A DNA stretch of 64,000 nt from Pseudomonadota bacterium. GTDB taxonomy: Bacteria; Pseudomonadota; Gammaproteobacteria; Steroidobacterales; JBCBZW01. Where the stretch lies: assembly GCA_039193195.1 (NCBI GenBank), contig JBCCWS010000020.1, forward strand, positions 1-64,000. Direction: 5' to 3'. Positions 17,710 through 27,473 of the stretch are shown one piece after another (positions within the stretch are counted from its first letter, which is position 1; each line of letters begins with the position of its first letter). The notes under the pieces are model-generated. The model saw only the letters and a list, made by a program, of their open reading frames with translations. It had not been told where the DNA came from and did no database searches. The position numbers and the translations under genes are program-made.

Positions 17710-19515
17710 TTGGCAAACCGCATTCCACAGTCCTTCATCGATGAGCTCCTGGCCCGCACGGACCTGGTGGAGCTGATCGGGCGTCGCGTGCCCTTGCAGC
17801 GCGCCGGCCACGAGCACAAGGGCCGCTGCCCCTTCCACGAAGAGAAGACTCCGTCGTTCTACGTAAGCCCGGTGAAACAGTTCTACCACTGCTTCGGCTG
17901 CTCGGCGCACGGCACGGCCATCGACTTCCTGATGGAGCACGACCACATGGGCTTCCTCGACGCCATCGAGGAGCTCGCCTCGGCCGCCGGCCTCGAGGTG
18001 CCACGCGACGCTAGCCGCCACGACGACGGCCCCTCGCAGGCGCTCTACGACCTGATGGCCGAGTGCATGAACTGGTACCGCCAGCGCCTCGCGAGCAGCG
18101 AGAGCGCCGAGCAGTACCTGGCCGGCCGCGGCGTCGACGGCGAGACCGCCGAGCACTACCTCCTCGGCTACGCCCCCGAGGGCTGGGACGGCCTCCTGCG
18201 CCAGTTCGGCACCGACGAAGCCCGTCGCGGCATGCTCCTGGACGGCGGCCTGATCATCACCCGCGACGGCGAGAACGGCGGCCAGACCCGTCGCTACGAC
18301 CGCTTCCGCGACCGCCTCATGTTTCCCATTCGCGATGCCCGCGGGCGGGTCATCGGCTTCGGTGGACGCGTCCTGCAGAAGGACCGAAAGGACGCCAAGT
18401 ATCTGAATTCCCCGGAAACGCAGCTCTTTCACAAGGGCCGCGAGCTATACGGCATGTACGAGATGCGCCGCACCCTGCGCAGCATCCCGCGGATCTTGGT
18501 GGTGGAGGGCTACATGGACGTGATCGCCCTGCACCAGCACGGCGTGGCCTGGGCCGTGGCCACCCTCGGCACCTCCACCACCGCCGACCACCTCACCCGC
18601 CTGTTCCGAGTCAGCGACGAGGTGGTGTTCTGTTTCGACGGTGACCGCGCCGGTCGCCAAGCGGCTTGGCGGGCGCTCAACAACGCCCTGAGCGAAGTAC
18701 GCGAGGGCCGCCAGCTGCGCTTCCTGTTCCTGCCGGACGGCGAAGACCCGGACTCACTGATTCGTCAGGAAGGCCGCGAGGCCTTTGAAGCGCGCGTGGA
18801 GGAGGCGCAACCGCTCTCTCGCTTCCTCATCGCCCACCTCGCCGAGGGCCTGGACCTGGCCAGTGTGGACGGCCGAGCCCGCCTCGCCGAGCTGGCACGT
18901 CCGCTAATCGCCCGGGTGCCCGAGGGTGTCTACCGCGACCTGCTGCAACAGGCCATCGCCGAGGAGGTGGGGCTGGCCCCGGAGCGCTTGGCGACCCACC
19001 TGCCGCCGGCCGCGCCACCCCAAGGCGCGGCGCCAAATCGGCCGCGCCGCGCCGCGTCGCAAAGGCACCGCCAGCAAGGGCAGCGGGATACGCTGGTGCG
19101 CCGCGCCCTGCGCCTGGTGCTCAACTATCCGACGATCGCTGCCGATGCAGAGGATACGAGCGCATTAGCAACGCTCCCTGTGCCCGGTGCATCTCTATTG
19201 GCGGACGTGATTGAAGTTGCGCGTAGTAACCCAAATATCACGACCGCAACGCTGGTAGAGCGGTGGCGAGACGAGGAGGCGGGACGTCACCTCACAGCCC
19301 TCGCCGCCCAGCGCGTGCTACTGGAAGACGACGCCTCACGCCAGGTGGTGGGGGACGTGCTGTCAGCCGCGGCCGTAGACCTGGCCGCCTGCCTGGCAAA
19401 GATTGCCGCTGAGGGGCGTCAGCGCCGAGCGGCTGAGCTGATGCAGCGGCCAGCGGCTGAGCTGACCGGTGACGAGAAACGTGAACTGCAGGACCTGCTG
19501 AAGGCACCTCACTAG
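17710..19515 (+). CDS. dnaG: DNA primase DnaG
   Basis: Makes RNA primers for chromosome replication in complex with DnaB helicase. The 601-residue protein has the CHC2 zinc ribbon (Cys40, His43, Cys61, Cys64), the primase core (YLNSPETQLFHKGRELYGMYE) and a TOPRIM domain with Glu266 of VVEGYMD and the Asp310/Asp312 pair of FDGDRAG. A C-terminal DnaB-interaction region ends at about residue 600. The start is TTG: the family N-terminus RIPQSFIDELLARTDLVELI begins four residues later and no nearby ATG fits. The ribosome site is weak, which may keep expression low relative to rpsU and rpoD. Confidence 0.96.
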   Translation: MANRIPQSFIDELLARTDLVELIGRRVPLQRAGHEHKGRCPFHEEKTPSFYVSPVKQFYHCFGCSAHGTAIDFLMEHDHMGFLDAIEELASAAGLEVPRDASRHDDGPSQALYDLMAECMNWYRQRLASSESAEQYLAGRGVDGETAEHYLLGYAPEGWDGLLRQFGTDEARRGMLLDGGLIITRDGENGGQTRRYDRFRDRLMFPIRDARGRVIGFGGRVLQKDRKDAKYLNSPETQLFHKGRELYGMYEMRRTLRSIPRILVVEGYMDVIALHQHGVAWAVATLGTSTTADHLTRLFRVSDEVVFCFDGDRAGRQAAWRALNNALSEVREGRQLRFLFLPDGEDPDSLIRQEGREAFEARVEEAQPLSRFLIAHLAEGLDLASVDGRARLAELARPLIARVPEGVYRDLLQQAIAEEVGLAPERLATHLPPAAPPQGAAPNRPRRAASQRHRQQGQRDTLVRRALRLVLNYPTIAADAEDTSALATLPVPGASLLADVIEVARSNPNITTATLVERWRDEEAGRHLTALAAQRVLLEDDASRQVVGDVLSAAAVDLAACLAKIAAEGRQRRAAELMQRPAAELTGDEKRELQDLLKAPH

Positions 19516-19639
19516 GGCGCCGAGGTCGCGACAGCGAGCCCACCAGGCCGGCGCGGGCGTTACCTGCAGGTAAGGATGTTTCACACCCAATCGGCCCCGC
19601 GCCCGACGGCGGGCTGTAGATAGACCACAAGACTGCGTC

Positions 19640-19645
19640 TATACT
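19640..19645 (+). promoter_or_regulatory. Candidate -10 of an internal rpoD promoter
   Basis: TATACT lies 39 bp before the rpoD start, in the 168-bp dnaG-rpoD gap. The -35 region is not convincing. Extra promoters before rpoD are known in the E. coli operon, so the position is plausible. Confidence 0.28.
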
Positions 19646-19683
19646 GACCGGTTTCCGTGGCTTGACCTAAACAGGCACAGAAC

Positions 19684-21561
<1,878 letters not shown>

Positions 21562-21588
21562 GTCGCTCAGCAGCGACCGGGCACTCAG

Positions 21589-21623
21589 CGCCTGTCACCT
21601 CCAGCCGAGGTGGCGGGCGTTTT
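21589..21623 (+). terminator. Rho-independent terminator of the rpsU-rpoD operon
   Basis: A 13-bp stem (CGCCTGTCACCTC with GAGGTGGCGGGCG, two G-U pairs), a five-base loop and a TTTT run at 21620-21623. It sits just after the rpoD stop. Confidence 0.85.
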
Positions 21624-21785
21624 AGTCTTCGCGGCGCCAATCCTACGCCATCGGCGGCCCGCCAGGCAGCGCACGTGATAGCGCTCGCTCTTTAGGCGAG
21701 CGCCCTTGCGCACGCCGCTATCAACACTGAGAATACTGGCGTCCTTATTGGGTTACTCACAATTCCCTTAACGGTGGATACCACG

Positions 21786-22320
21786 GTGAAGCAATACCCA
21801 CCCCCACTCATCCTCCTGACCCTAGCCCTGGGGGGCCTGCAGTGACGGATCGCCCGAAGCGCCCATTGCCCCGATCCCGCCACCGCCTGAGGCCACGCCG
21901 CCTGAAGGGAGCATCGCGTTGGTGACCTCGCTGAAGGCCAGCGACAAGTTCGGCGTACCAACGGACAGTTTCACTGCGGGCGAAGAAATCACCCTCACCC
22001 TCGAGGTGAGTAACCCGTCCTATCGGACGGTGGCCTTTCAGACCGGCCAACCGTGCGATGTGGTCATCTTCAACGCCGTGAGTAACAACCAGGTGCTCTG
22101 GCGATCGATCAACGACGGAGCGTGCGTTACCGAGATCTTCCGGGGTGAAGTCCTCCCTGGGGAGACCATCACCTTCGACGAGGTATGGCTCGGCACCAAC
22201 GACAACGGTGCGCGCCTCGGCGCCGGCAGCTATCGCATCGACGCCAGTGCTGACTGGGACTTCGAGACGGTGGGCGATTCGGTAGCACGGCCTGAACCGC
22301 TGGCGATCACCCTTCTGTAA
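21786..22320 (+). pseudogene. BsuPI-domain lipoprotein, frameshifted at a G6 tract
   Basis: From GTG 21786 the frame encodes a lipoprotein-type signal (VKQYPPPLILLTLALG) but stops at 21843. The next frame continues with CSDGSPEAPIAPIPPPPEATP and then a BsuPI domain (intracellular proteinase inhibitor-like, beta-sandwich): NPSYRTVAFQTGQPCDVVIF, LWRSINDGA and LPGETITFDEVW, ending at 22320. Reading five instead of six Gs at 21830-21835 joins the two as LALGAC, a textbook lipobox, giving a protein of about 177 residues. The domain's C-terminal part is intact from an in-frame TTG at 21919. This may be a true frameshift, phase variation at the homopolymer, or a sequencing error. Confidence 0.68.
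21830..21835 (+). repeat. G6 homopolymer at the frameshift point
   Basis: A run of six Gs lies exactly where the lipoprotein signal frame and the mature-protein frame fail to join. Removing one G restores a lipobox and an open frame to 22320. Confidence 0.7.
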
Positions 22321-22331
22321 CGTGCACTATC

Positions 22332-22364
22332 CTGGACCAGCCGGCCCGCCACCGGCTGATCCAG
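22332..22364. terminator. 13-bp GC-rich hairpin after the BsuPI gene
   Basis: CTGGACCAGCCGG pairs with CCGGCTGATCCAG (one mismatch) around a seven-base loop, 12 bases after the stop codon. No T-run follows, so it is a 3'-end stabiliser or an intrinsic terminator of the T-less kind. The rest of 22365-22545 shows nothing recognisable apart from the start signals of the next gene. Confidence 0.45.
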
Positions 22365-22545
22365 CACCATCGCGGCCACCAGCGCCCCCGATTCCCCGTC
22401 GCCTGGTCCGCCCCTCCATTCTCTTGGAGCGTTGGCGCGAGTCCACGCAGGGGGTACGCTTGCGTTTTTTACTGTCGGCGAAAGCTGACACTCCTAGGCG
22501 GTTTGCCCCCACGCGGCAGGCCAGGGCATCGAGAGGTAGCGCTGA

Positions 22546-23787
22546 GTGAGTCAGATCCAAGTAGGCATTGATGCCATGGCGTTCTACGGACCGGAATGCT
22601 ATGTGGACATGGAGGACCTGGCCCGGGCACGGAACGTCGAGCCTGAGAAATTCACCCGCGGCATCGGCCAGCGCGAGATGGCCGTGGCCACGCCCTGCGA
22701 AGATACGGTCACCATGGCCGCCCTCGCCGGCCGTCAGGCCCTGCGCGCCTTCAACATCGACCCGGCCGAGATAGGCACGCTCATCGTGGGTACGGAGACG
22801 GGCGTGGATCACTCCAAGCCGACCGCCGTTTACGTGCACGAACTGCTCGGCCTACCCACGAGCTGCCGCACCTTCGAGACCAAACACGCTTGCTACGGCG
22901 CCATGGCTGGCCTCAGCACGGCGACGGATTGGATCCTGGCCGGCCGCGCCCGTGGCCGCAAAGCCCTGATCATCGCCTCGGACATCGCCCGCTACGGCAT
23001 CAACACGCCGGGCGAACCGACCCAAGGGGCAGGCGCGGTAGCTATGGTCGTCTCCAGCGATCCGCGCCTTTTTGCCCTGAACACGGCACTCTCCGGCGAG
23101 TACACCCGTCAGGTGATGGACTTCTGGCGTCCGCTCTACAGCAAGTATGCTTTCGCCGACGGGCACTACTCCATCGACTGCTACCTCGATGCGCTGAGCG
23201 GCTGTTGGCACGACGCGAGCGAACACGCTGGCGATGCCGATGCCTTCGCCATGAGCCAGCTAGACGCCTGCTTCTACCACGTGCCCTTCACCAAAATGGC
23301 GCGTAAGGCCCACCATCGGCATTGGGAGACGGAGCTCGGCCACAGCGTGGAGCGTGACGCGGAAGAAGCAGCCACCATCAACGCAAGCTACAAGCAACGG
23401 GTGGAACCGTGGCTGAGTTTGAACGCCGTGGTCGGCAACATCTACACGGGCTCGCTATTTCTCTCCCTGATCGACTACCTACGCCAAGCTGACGCCGAGC
23501 GCGAGGGCAACACGGTGAGCTTGTTCTCCTACGGCAGCGGCTGCGGCGCCGCGCTCTCCGTGGCCAACGTCACCGATGGCGCCGCGCGCTACGCCGAGGC
23601 CATCGACCCCAGCACGCACCTCGCTAGCCGTCGACGGCTGTCGATCGAGGACTACGAGCGCCTGTGCGTGGCGAGCGAAGAGGCCGATCAAAACGGCACG
23701 GCGATCGCGGACCCCGCCCGCTGGGGCCTCGATGGCGGTCTGTACTACGTTGGCACGGTCGATCACCAACGGCGCTACTCCGCCTAG
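22546..23787 (+). CDS. Hydroxymethylglutaryl-CoA synthase
   Basis: Condenses acetoacetyl-CoA with acetyl-CoA to HMG-CoA, the committed step of the mevalonate pathway; related enzymes add beta-branches in polyketides. The 413-residue protein keeps the catalytic Glu84 (GTETGVDHSKP), Cys116 (ETKHACYGA) and His245 (ACFYHVPFTK), at positions close to those of bacterial mevalonate-pathway HMGS. The start is GTG with GAGAGG upstream. No HMG-CoA reductase, mevalonate kinase or polyketide gene is in the window, so which pathway it serves is open. It stands alone between the BsuPI gene and an atypical response regulator. Confidence 0.9.
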   Translation: MSQIQVGIDAMAFYGPECYVDMEDLARARNVEPEKFTRGIGQREMAVATPCEDTVTMAALAGRQALRAFNIDPAEIGTLIVGTETGVDHSKPTAVYVHELLGLPTSCRTFETKHACYGAMAGLSTATDWILAGRARGRKALIIASDIARYGINTPGEPTQGAGAVAMVVSSDPRLFALNTALSGEYTRQVMDFWRPLYSKYAFADGHYSIDCYLDALSGCWHDASEHAGDADAFAMSQLDACFYHVPFTKMARKAHHRHWETELGHSVERDAEEAATINASYKQRVEPWLSLNAVVGNIYTGSLFLSLIDYLRQADAEREGNTVSLFSYGSGCGAALSVANVTDGAARYAEAIDPSTHLASRRRLSIEDYERLCVASEEADQNGTAIADPARWGLDGGLYYVGTVDHQRRYSA

Positions 23788-24052
23788 CGCGCGAGGCTCC
23801 TGAGGACGAACTGCGTCGGGCGGTCCGCCCGACCGGATGTGCTTCCCCTCATTGGCACGAGGTGGACGCGCCGGTGACACGTGGCTGTCATGATGGTCTG
23901 CTCCAATGCACCCTCGAATCGCGCCCCTCGACAGCAGAGTGTCGGCATCAGCTCGGCTCGCCTGGCATCCGCGCCGAGCGTGCCCAAGGGCGTCGTGCGA
24001 TATGCAGGCGATTCAAAGAACATCGCCGGGCAGCCCTTGCGGAGACTCGTAA

Positions 24053-24760
24053 TTGGACGCCGCGCACCGAATCCTGGTCATCGACGAGAACCACTCAGAC
24101 CGCCTACAGCTCTCACGTACTCTCTACGAGCACGGCTATGTGACCCTCGAGTCCGCGCACCCATGGCCAGCGCTTGAAACGGTGGGGGCGTGGCGCCCCC
24201 ACTTGGTGGTGCTGCAGTGGCGCACGGGTTCATCGGCGCAACACGGCAGCGACCGGGTCACCCTCGACGCGTTGAAAGGCCAAATCAACAGCTGCGACAT
24301 CCCGGTCATGCTGATCTCTAAGGATGGCAGTGAGGAAGCGCGCGTCGGCGGCCTCCAACGCGGCGCCGACGACTACCTGGTGAAACCTCTATCTCTGGCC
24401 GAGATGATGGCCCGCGTCAGCGCCCTGCTGCGTCGAAGCGATCAGCCGACCGAGGTGATCAAACTCGACGGCTTGACAGTCGATGCGAGCAACCACATAG
24501 CTACTACGGCTACCTGCAGCGTTCGCCTGCGACCGGCCGAGTTTCGTCTACTGCGCTTCTTCATGCGCTATCCCGATCGGGTCCACACGCGCCTGCAGCT
24601 AATGAACAGCGTATGGCATGCACGCGAGGACATGGTGGAACGGTCGGTCGACGTGCACGTGCGCCGCCTTCGCCAAGCCCTAGACCACGCAGGCCACTGC
24701 GCGCGAATCGAGACAGTGCGCGGCGTGGGCTATCGATTCCCCTCCGAGTGCGACTGTTAG
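24053..24760 (+). CDS. PhoB/OmpR-family response regulator with degenerate receiver domain
   Basis: A 235-residue protein with a receiver domain (about 1-122) and a winged-helix DNA-binding domain (about 135-232: LRPAEFRLLRFFMRYPDRVHTR, VDVHVRRLRQAL, VRGVGYRF). The receiver keeps the acidic pocket start (DEN) and the Lys of VKPLSLAEM. However, the phosphoacceptor position, Asp in PhoB's LLDWMLP, is Gln55 here (VVLQWRTG). The protein therefore probably works without phosphorylation. No histidine kinase is adjacent. The start is TTG with GGAG upstream. The 265 bases before it show no other gene. Confidence 0.88.
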   Translation: MDAAHRILVIDENHSDRLQLSRTLYEHGYVTLESAHPWPALETVGAWRPHLVVLQWRTGSSAQHGSDRVTLDALKGQINSCDIPVMLISKDGSEEARVGGLQRGADDYLVKPLSLAEMMARVSALLRRSDQPTEVIKLDGLTVDASNHIATTATCSVRLRPAEFRLLRFFMRYPDRVHTRLQLMNSVWHAREDMVERSVDVHVRRLRQALDHAGHCARIETVRGVGYRFPSECDC

Positions 24761-24815
24761 CGCAATCGCTTCCTCAGCTCAGGCTGACAGTCCCCCAGCA
24801 GGCGCAGCAGATACG

Positions 24816-26012
24816 TTAGCTCTCCTCGAGGTCTATCGGCGGCACCGGTGACTTGCGCAGCAAAGCCTCTCCTAAGGGCACATCTTCGAGCGCGCGGACT
24901 ATCCGCACGGCTGCCTGCCCATCCCCGTAGGGATTCTCCATGCCCACCAGAGATGCCCGGAAACGATCGCTAAGCGCCTCCTGCACAGCGCCCACGATCC
25001 GCTCGGCCTCAGCCGGCACATCGATGATGTTGCGCGCCCGTTCCCGGCCAGCCTGTCGCTCGCCCACGTTTACGGCCGGTAGGCCAAGGGCAGGCGCCTC
25101 CATGATGCCGCTCGAACTGTTGCCGAGCAGGCACCCCACCCTGGCGAGCATGGCCCAGTAAACGCGCGGATTGAGGTTTACGCGAAGGTGCACCCGTGGG
25201 GCGCCGTACTCAGCCTGGAGGGCTCCAGCTCGCGTGATCAGCGCTTGGCCGCCAGCGTCCGCGTTTGGGAAGCAGAACACGAGCTGGCACACGGCTTGCT
25301 CCACTAAGCGGCGAAGTGCTGCAAAGGTGGCATCGGCCTCGCGCAGCGTATCGCGCGCGAGCGTCAGGGAATGCACCGCCACCACCACGTGTTGCTCGGT
25401 CGGGGTGAAGCCGAGCGCCTCGGCGAGGGCCTCGCCCGCCGGCAGCTCACTGCGAGTGAGGTGATCGAGCGAAGGCGCCCCCGTACAGCGTACCCGCCAA
25501 GACTCCTCACCCATCCGCAACACGCGGCGGCGAGCCAGCGGAGTCGGCGTGAAGTGAAGGTGTGACAGCTTGGTTAGGGCGTTGCGGACAGGGTCGTCGA
25601 TGGCGCCCTGGCTCACCTCACCGCCCTCGATATGGGCGATGGGGATGCGCAGGGTGGTCGCGACGGCGGCGGGCGCTAGCATCTCGTAGCGATCGGCGAT
25701 CAGCAGCAACAGATCCGGACGCAGCTCCCCCAACACCTCGGCGAGGCCGAGCACTGCATCTCCCACCGTGCGCGCCATCGCCACGTCGTCATCGCCCGAG
25801 GCTAGGCAGGGCACTCGGGCAGTCACCTCGAAGCCGTCAGCTTCGATCTCACGGATCGTCTCACCGAATGTATCGCTAAGGTGAGATCCACACACTATCA
25901 GAGACAGCATAATGCGAGGACTCCCCTGCATCTCTCGCAAGACCCAGTGCAGATGGCTGTAGTCAGCGCGGCTGCTGGTGATCACGGCGACGTGGCGTCG
26001 CGCCTTGCTCAC
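24816..26012 (-). CDS. UDP-N-acetylglucosamine 2-epimerase (hydrolysing), NeuC type
   Basis: Probably releases UDP from UDP-GlcNAc to give ManNAc, the first step of sialic or legionaminic-type sugar synthesis. The 398-residue GT-B-fold protein has the family N-terminus (VAVITSSRADYSHLHWVLREM), LLIADRYEMLAPA, HIEGGEVSQGAIDD and the nucleotide-binding NSSSGIMEAPALGLPAVNVG. The N-terminal TSSRADY identifies the hydrolysing NeuC-like subgroup rather than WecB. The GTG start overlaps the TGA of the upstream FAD oxidase (GTGA), so translation is coupled. No other sialic acid or capsule gene is in the window. Confidence 0.87.
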   Translation of the reverse strand: MSKARRHVAVITSSRADYSHLHWVLREMQGSPRIMLSLIVCGSHLSDTFGETIREIEADGFEVTARVPCLASGDDDVAMARTVGDAVLGLAEVLGELRPDLLLLIADRYEMLAPAAVATTLRIPIAHIEGGEVSQGAIDDPVRNALTKLSHLHFTPTPLARRRVLRMGEESWRVRCTGAPSLDHLTRSELPAGEALAEALGFTPTEQHVVVAVHSLTLARDTLREADATFAALRRLVEQAVCQLVFCFPNADAGGQALITRAGALQAEYGAPRVHLRVNLNPRVYWAMLARVGCLLGNSSSGIMEAPALGLPAVNVGERQAGRERARNIIDVPAEAERIVGAVQEALSDRFRASLVGMENPYGDGQAAVRIVRALEDVPLGEALLRKSPVPPIDLEES

Positions 26013-27469
26013 CGCTGAGCCTCAGCATCGTCGGGAATGACCTTGTAGGGATTTAAAGTACCCTCGGGATCTAAGGCCCCCTTCACCCGCCGCATCAGTT
26101 CCACGGAGAGGGCATCGCGATAGCCTGCGATCAACGGTCGCTTGAGGTAGCCCACTCCGTGCTCGGCACAGACGCTCCCGCCGTGCGCCGCCGCCGCATC
26201 GAGCACGGCAGCAGACACCTTGGCGCCACGATCACCCTGGAAGTAGTTGCCCAGGCGTTCGCCGCGAGGCGCGAGGAAATTGAAGTGCAGGTTGCCATCG
26301 CCGATGTGACCGTAGGCGCAGGGGCGGGCATCGGGCGCCGCCTTGGCCGCCCCGTCGAGCCCACGCGCAAGGAACGCGGCCAGGGCGGGGACGGGCACGG
26401 ACACATCGTGCTTGTAAGAACCGCCAGCCAAGCGCTGGGCCTCCGGCACGTTTTCGCGCAACCGCCAAAGTCGCTCACGCTGGGCTTCGGTCTGCGCCAC
26501 CACGGCGTCCTGCACCCAGCCACGAGCGTGACCCTTTGCCAGCAGGTGCTCCAAGCGGCCTTCCAAACGGGCGTCTGCGGCGGCCGAGGACAGCTCCACT
26601 AGTAGGTAGTGTTCATAGCTTGGCTCGGACAGGGGATTGCTCCCGCCCTCGATGTGCTGCGCTACCAGCTCTAGGGCAAAGCGCGGCAGGTACTCGAAGG
26701 AAGAGACGGCATCGGCACTCTCGCGTCGTGCGAGGCTGAGCAGCTGGCACGCGGCGTCGACATCGGTGATTGCCACCAGCGCCGTCGCCCGCTCGCGGGG
26801 CGCGGGGAACAGCTTCAATACCGCCGCCGTAATGATCCCGAGAGTGCCTTCGGCGCCGAGAAACAGCTGCTTCAGGTCGTAGCCAGCGTTGTCCTTGCGC
26901 AGCGCGCGCAGACCGTTCCAAAGGCTGCCATCGGCCAGCACCACCTCGAGGCCAAGGACCAACTCGCGCGCATTGCCGTAACGTAAGACCGCCGTGCCGC
27001 CAGCGTTGGTGGCGAGGTTGCCGCCAATCTGACAGGAGCCCTGCGAACCGAGTGAGAGCGGGAAGAGCATACCCTCACGACTCGCCGCGGCCTGCACAGC
27101 AGCGAGCACCACACCGGCTTCTACGGTCATGCTGTAGCCGACTGCATCTACCTGGCGGATTCGGCGCAAACGCTCCAAACTCAAGAGAATCGTTCGCTCT
27201 CCCGAGGCCTTATGGTCGATGCCGGGCGTCGCGCCGCCGCAGTAGCCCGTGTTACCGCCTTGAGGCACCACCACAAGCTTGGAGGCAGCCGCCAAGCGCA
27301 CCACCTCGGCGACGCTGGGCGCGTCCGGTGGTCGCACGATCATCGCCGCCTGCCCCTGGTACTGGCGACGGTGATCAATCAGGTAGCGCTCGCCGTCAGC
27401 GGCAATATCCACCACGCCCTGCGGCCCCACGCACGCAGCGATCGCCTGCAGCGCCTCGCGCCGATTCAT
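26009..27469 (-). CDS. FAD-linked oxidoreductase, D-2-hydroxyacid dehydrogenase type (GlcD/D-2-hydroxyglutarate dehydrogenase family)
   Basis: Oxidises a D-2-hydroxyacid with FAD and passes electrons to an acceptor. The 486-residue protein has the PCMH/VAO-type FAD domain (IVRPPDAPSVAEVV, then VVPQGGNTGYCGGATPG at about 66-82, QIGGNLATNAGG, LGAEGTLGIITAAVLKLFP). The C-terminal cap has CAYGHIGDGNLHFN and SVCAEHGVGYLKRP, the metal/substrate site of this family. The substrate cannot be told apart (lactate, 2-hydroxyglutarate, glycolate). I chose the ATG at 27469, five bases after the malic enzyme stop; it is translationally coupled to the epimerase downstream. Confidence 0.88.
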   Translation of the reverse strand: MNRREALQAIAACVGPQGVVDIAADGERYLIDHRRQYQGQAAMIVRPPDAPSVAEVVRLAAASKLVVVPQGGNTGYCGGATPGIDHKASGERTILLSLERLRRIRQVDAVGYSMTVEAGVVLAAVQAAASREGMLFPLSLGSQGSCQIGGNLATNAGGTAVLRYGNARELVLGLEVVLADGSLWNGLRALRKDNAGYDLKQLFLGAEGTLGIITAAVLKLFPAPRERATALVAITDVDAACQLLSLARRESADAVSSFEYLPRFALELVAQHIEGGSNPLSEPSYEHYLLVELSSAAADARLEGRLEHLLAKGHARGWVQDAVVAQTEAQRERLWRLRENVPEAQRLAGGSYKHDVSVPVPALAAFLARGLDGAAKAAPDARPCAYGHIGDGNLHFNFLAPRGERLGNYFQGDRGAKVSAAVLDAAAAHGGSVCAEHGVGYLKRPLIAGYRDALSVELMRRVKGALDPEGTLNPYKVIPDDAEAQR

Positions 27470-27473
27470 GATT

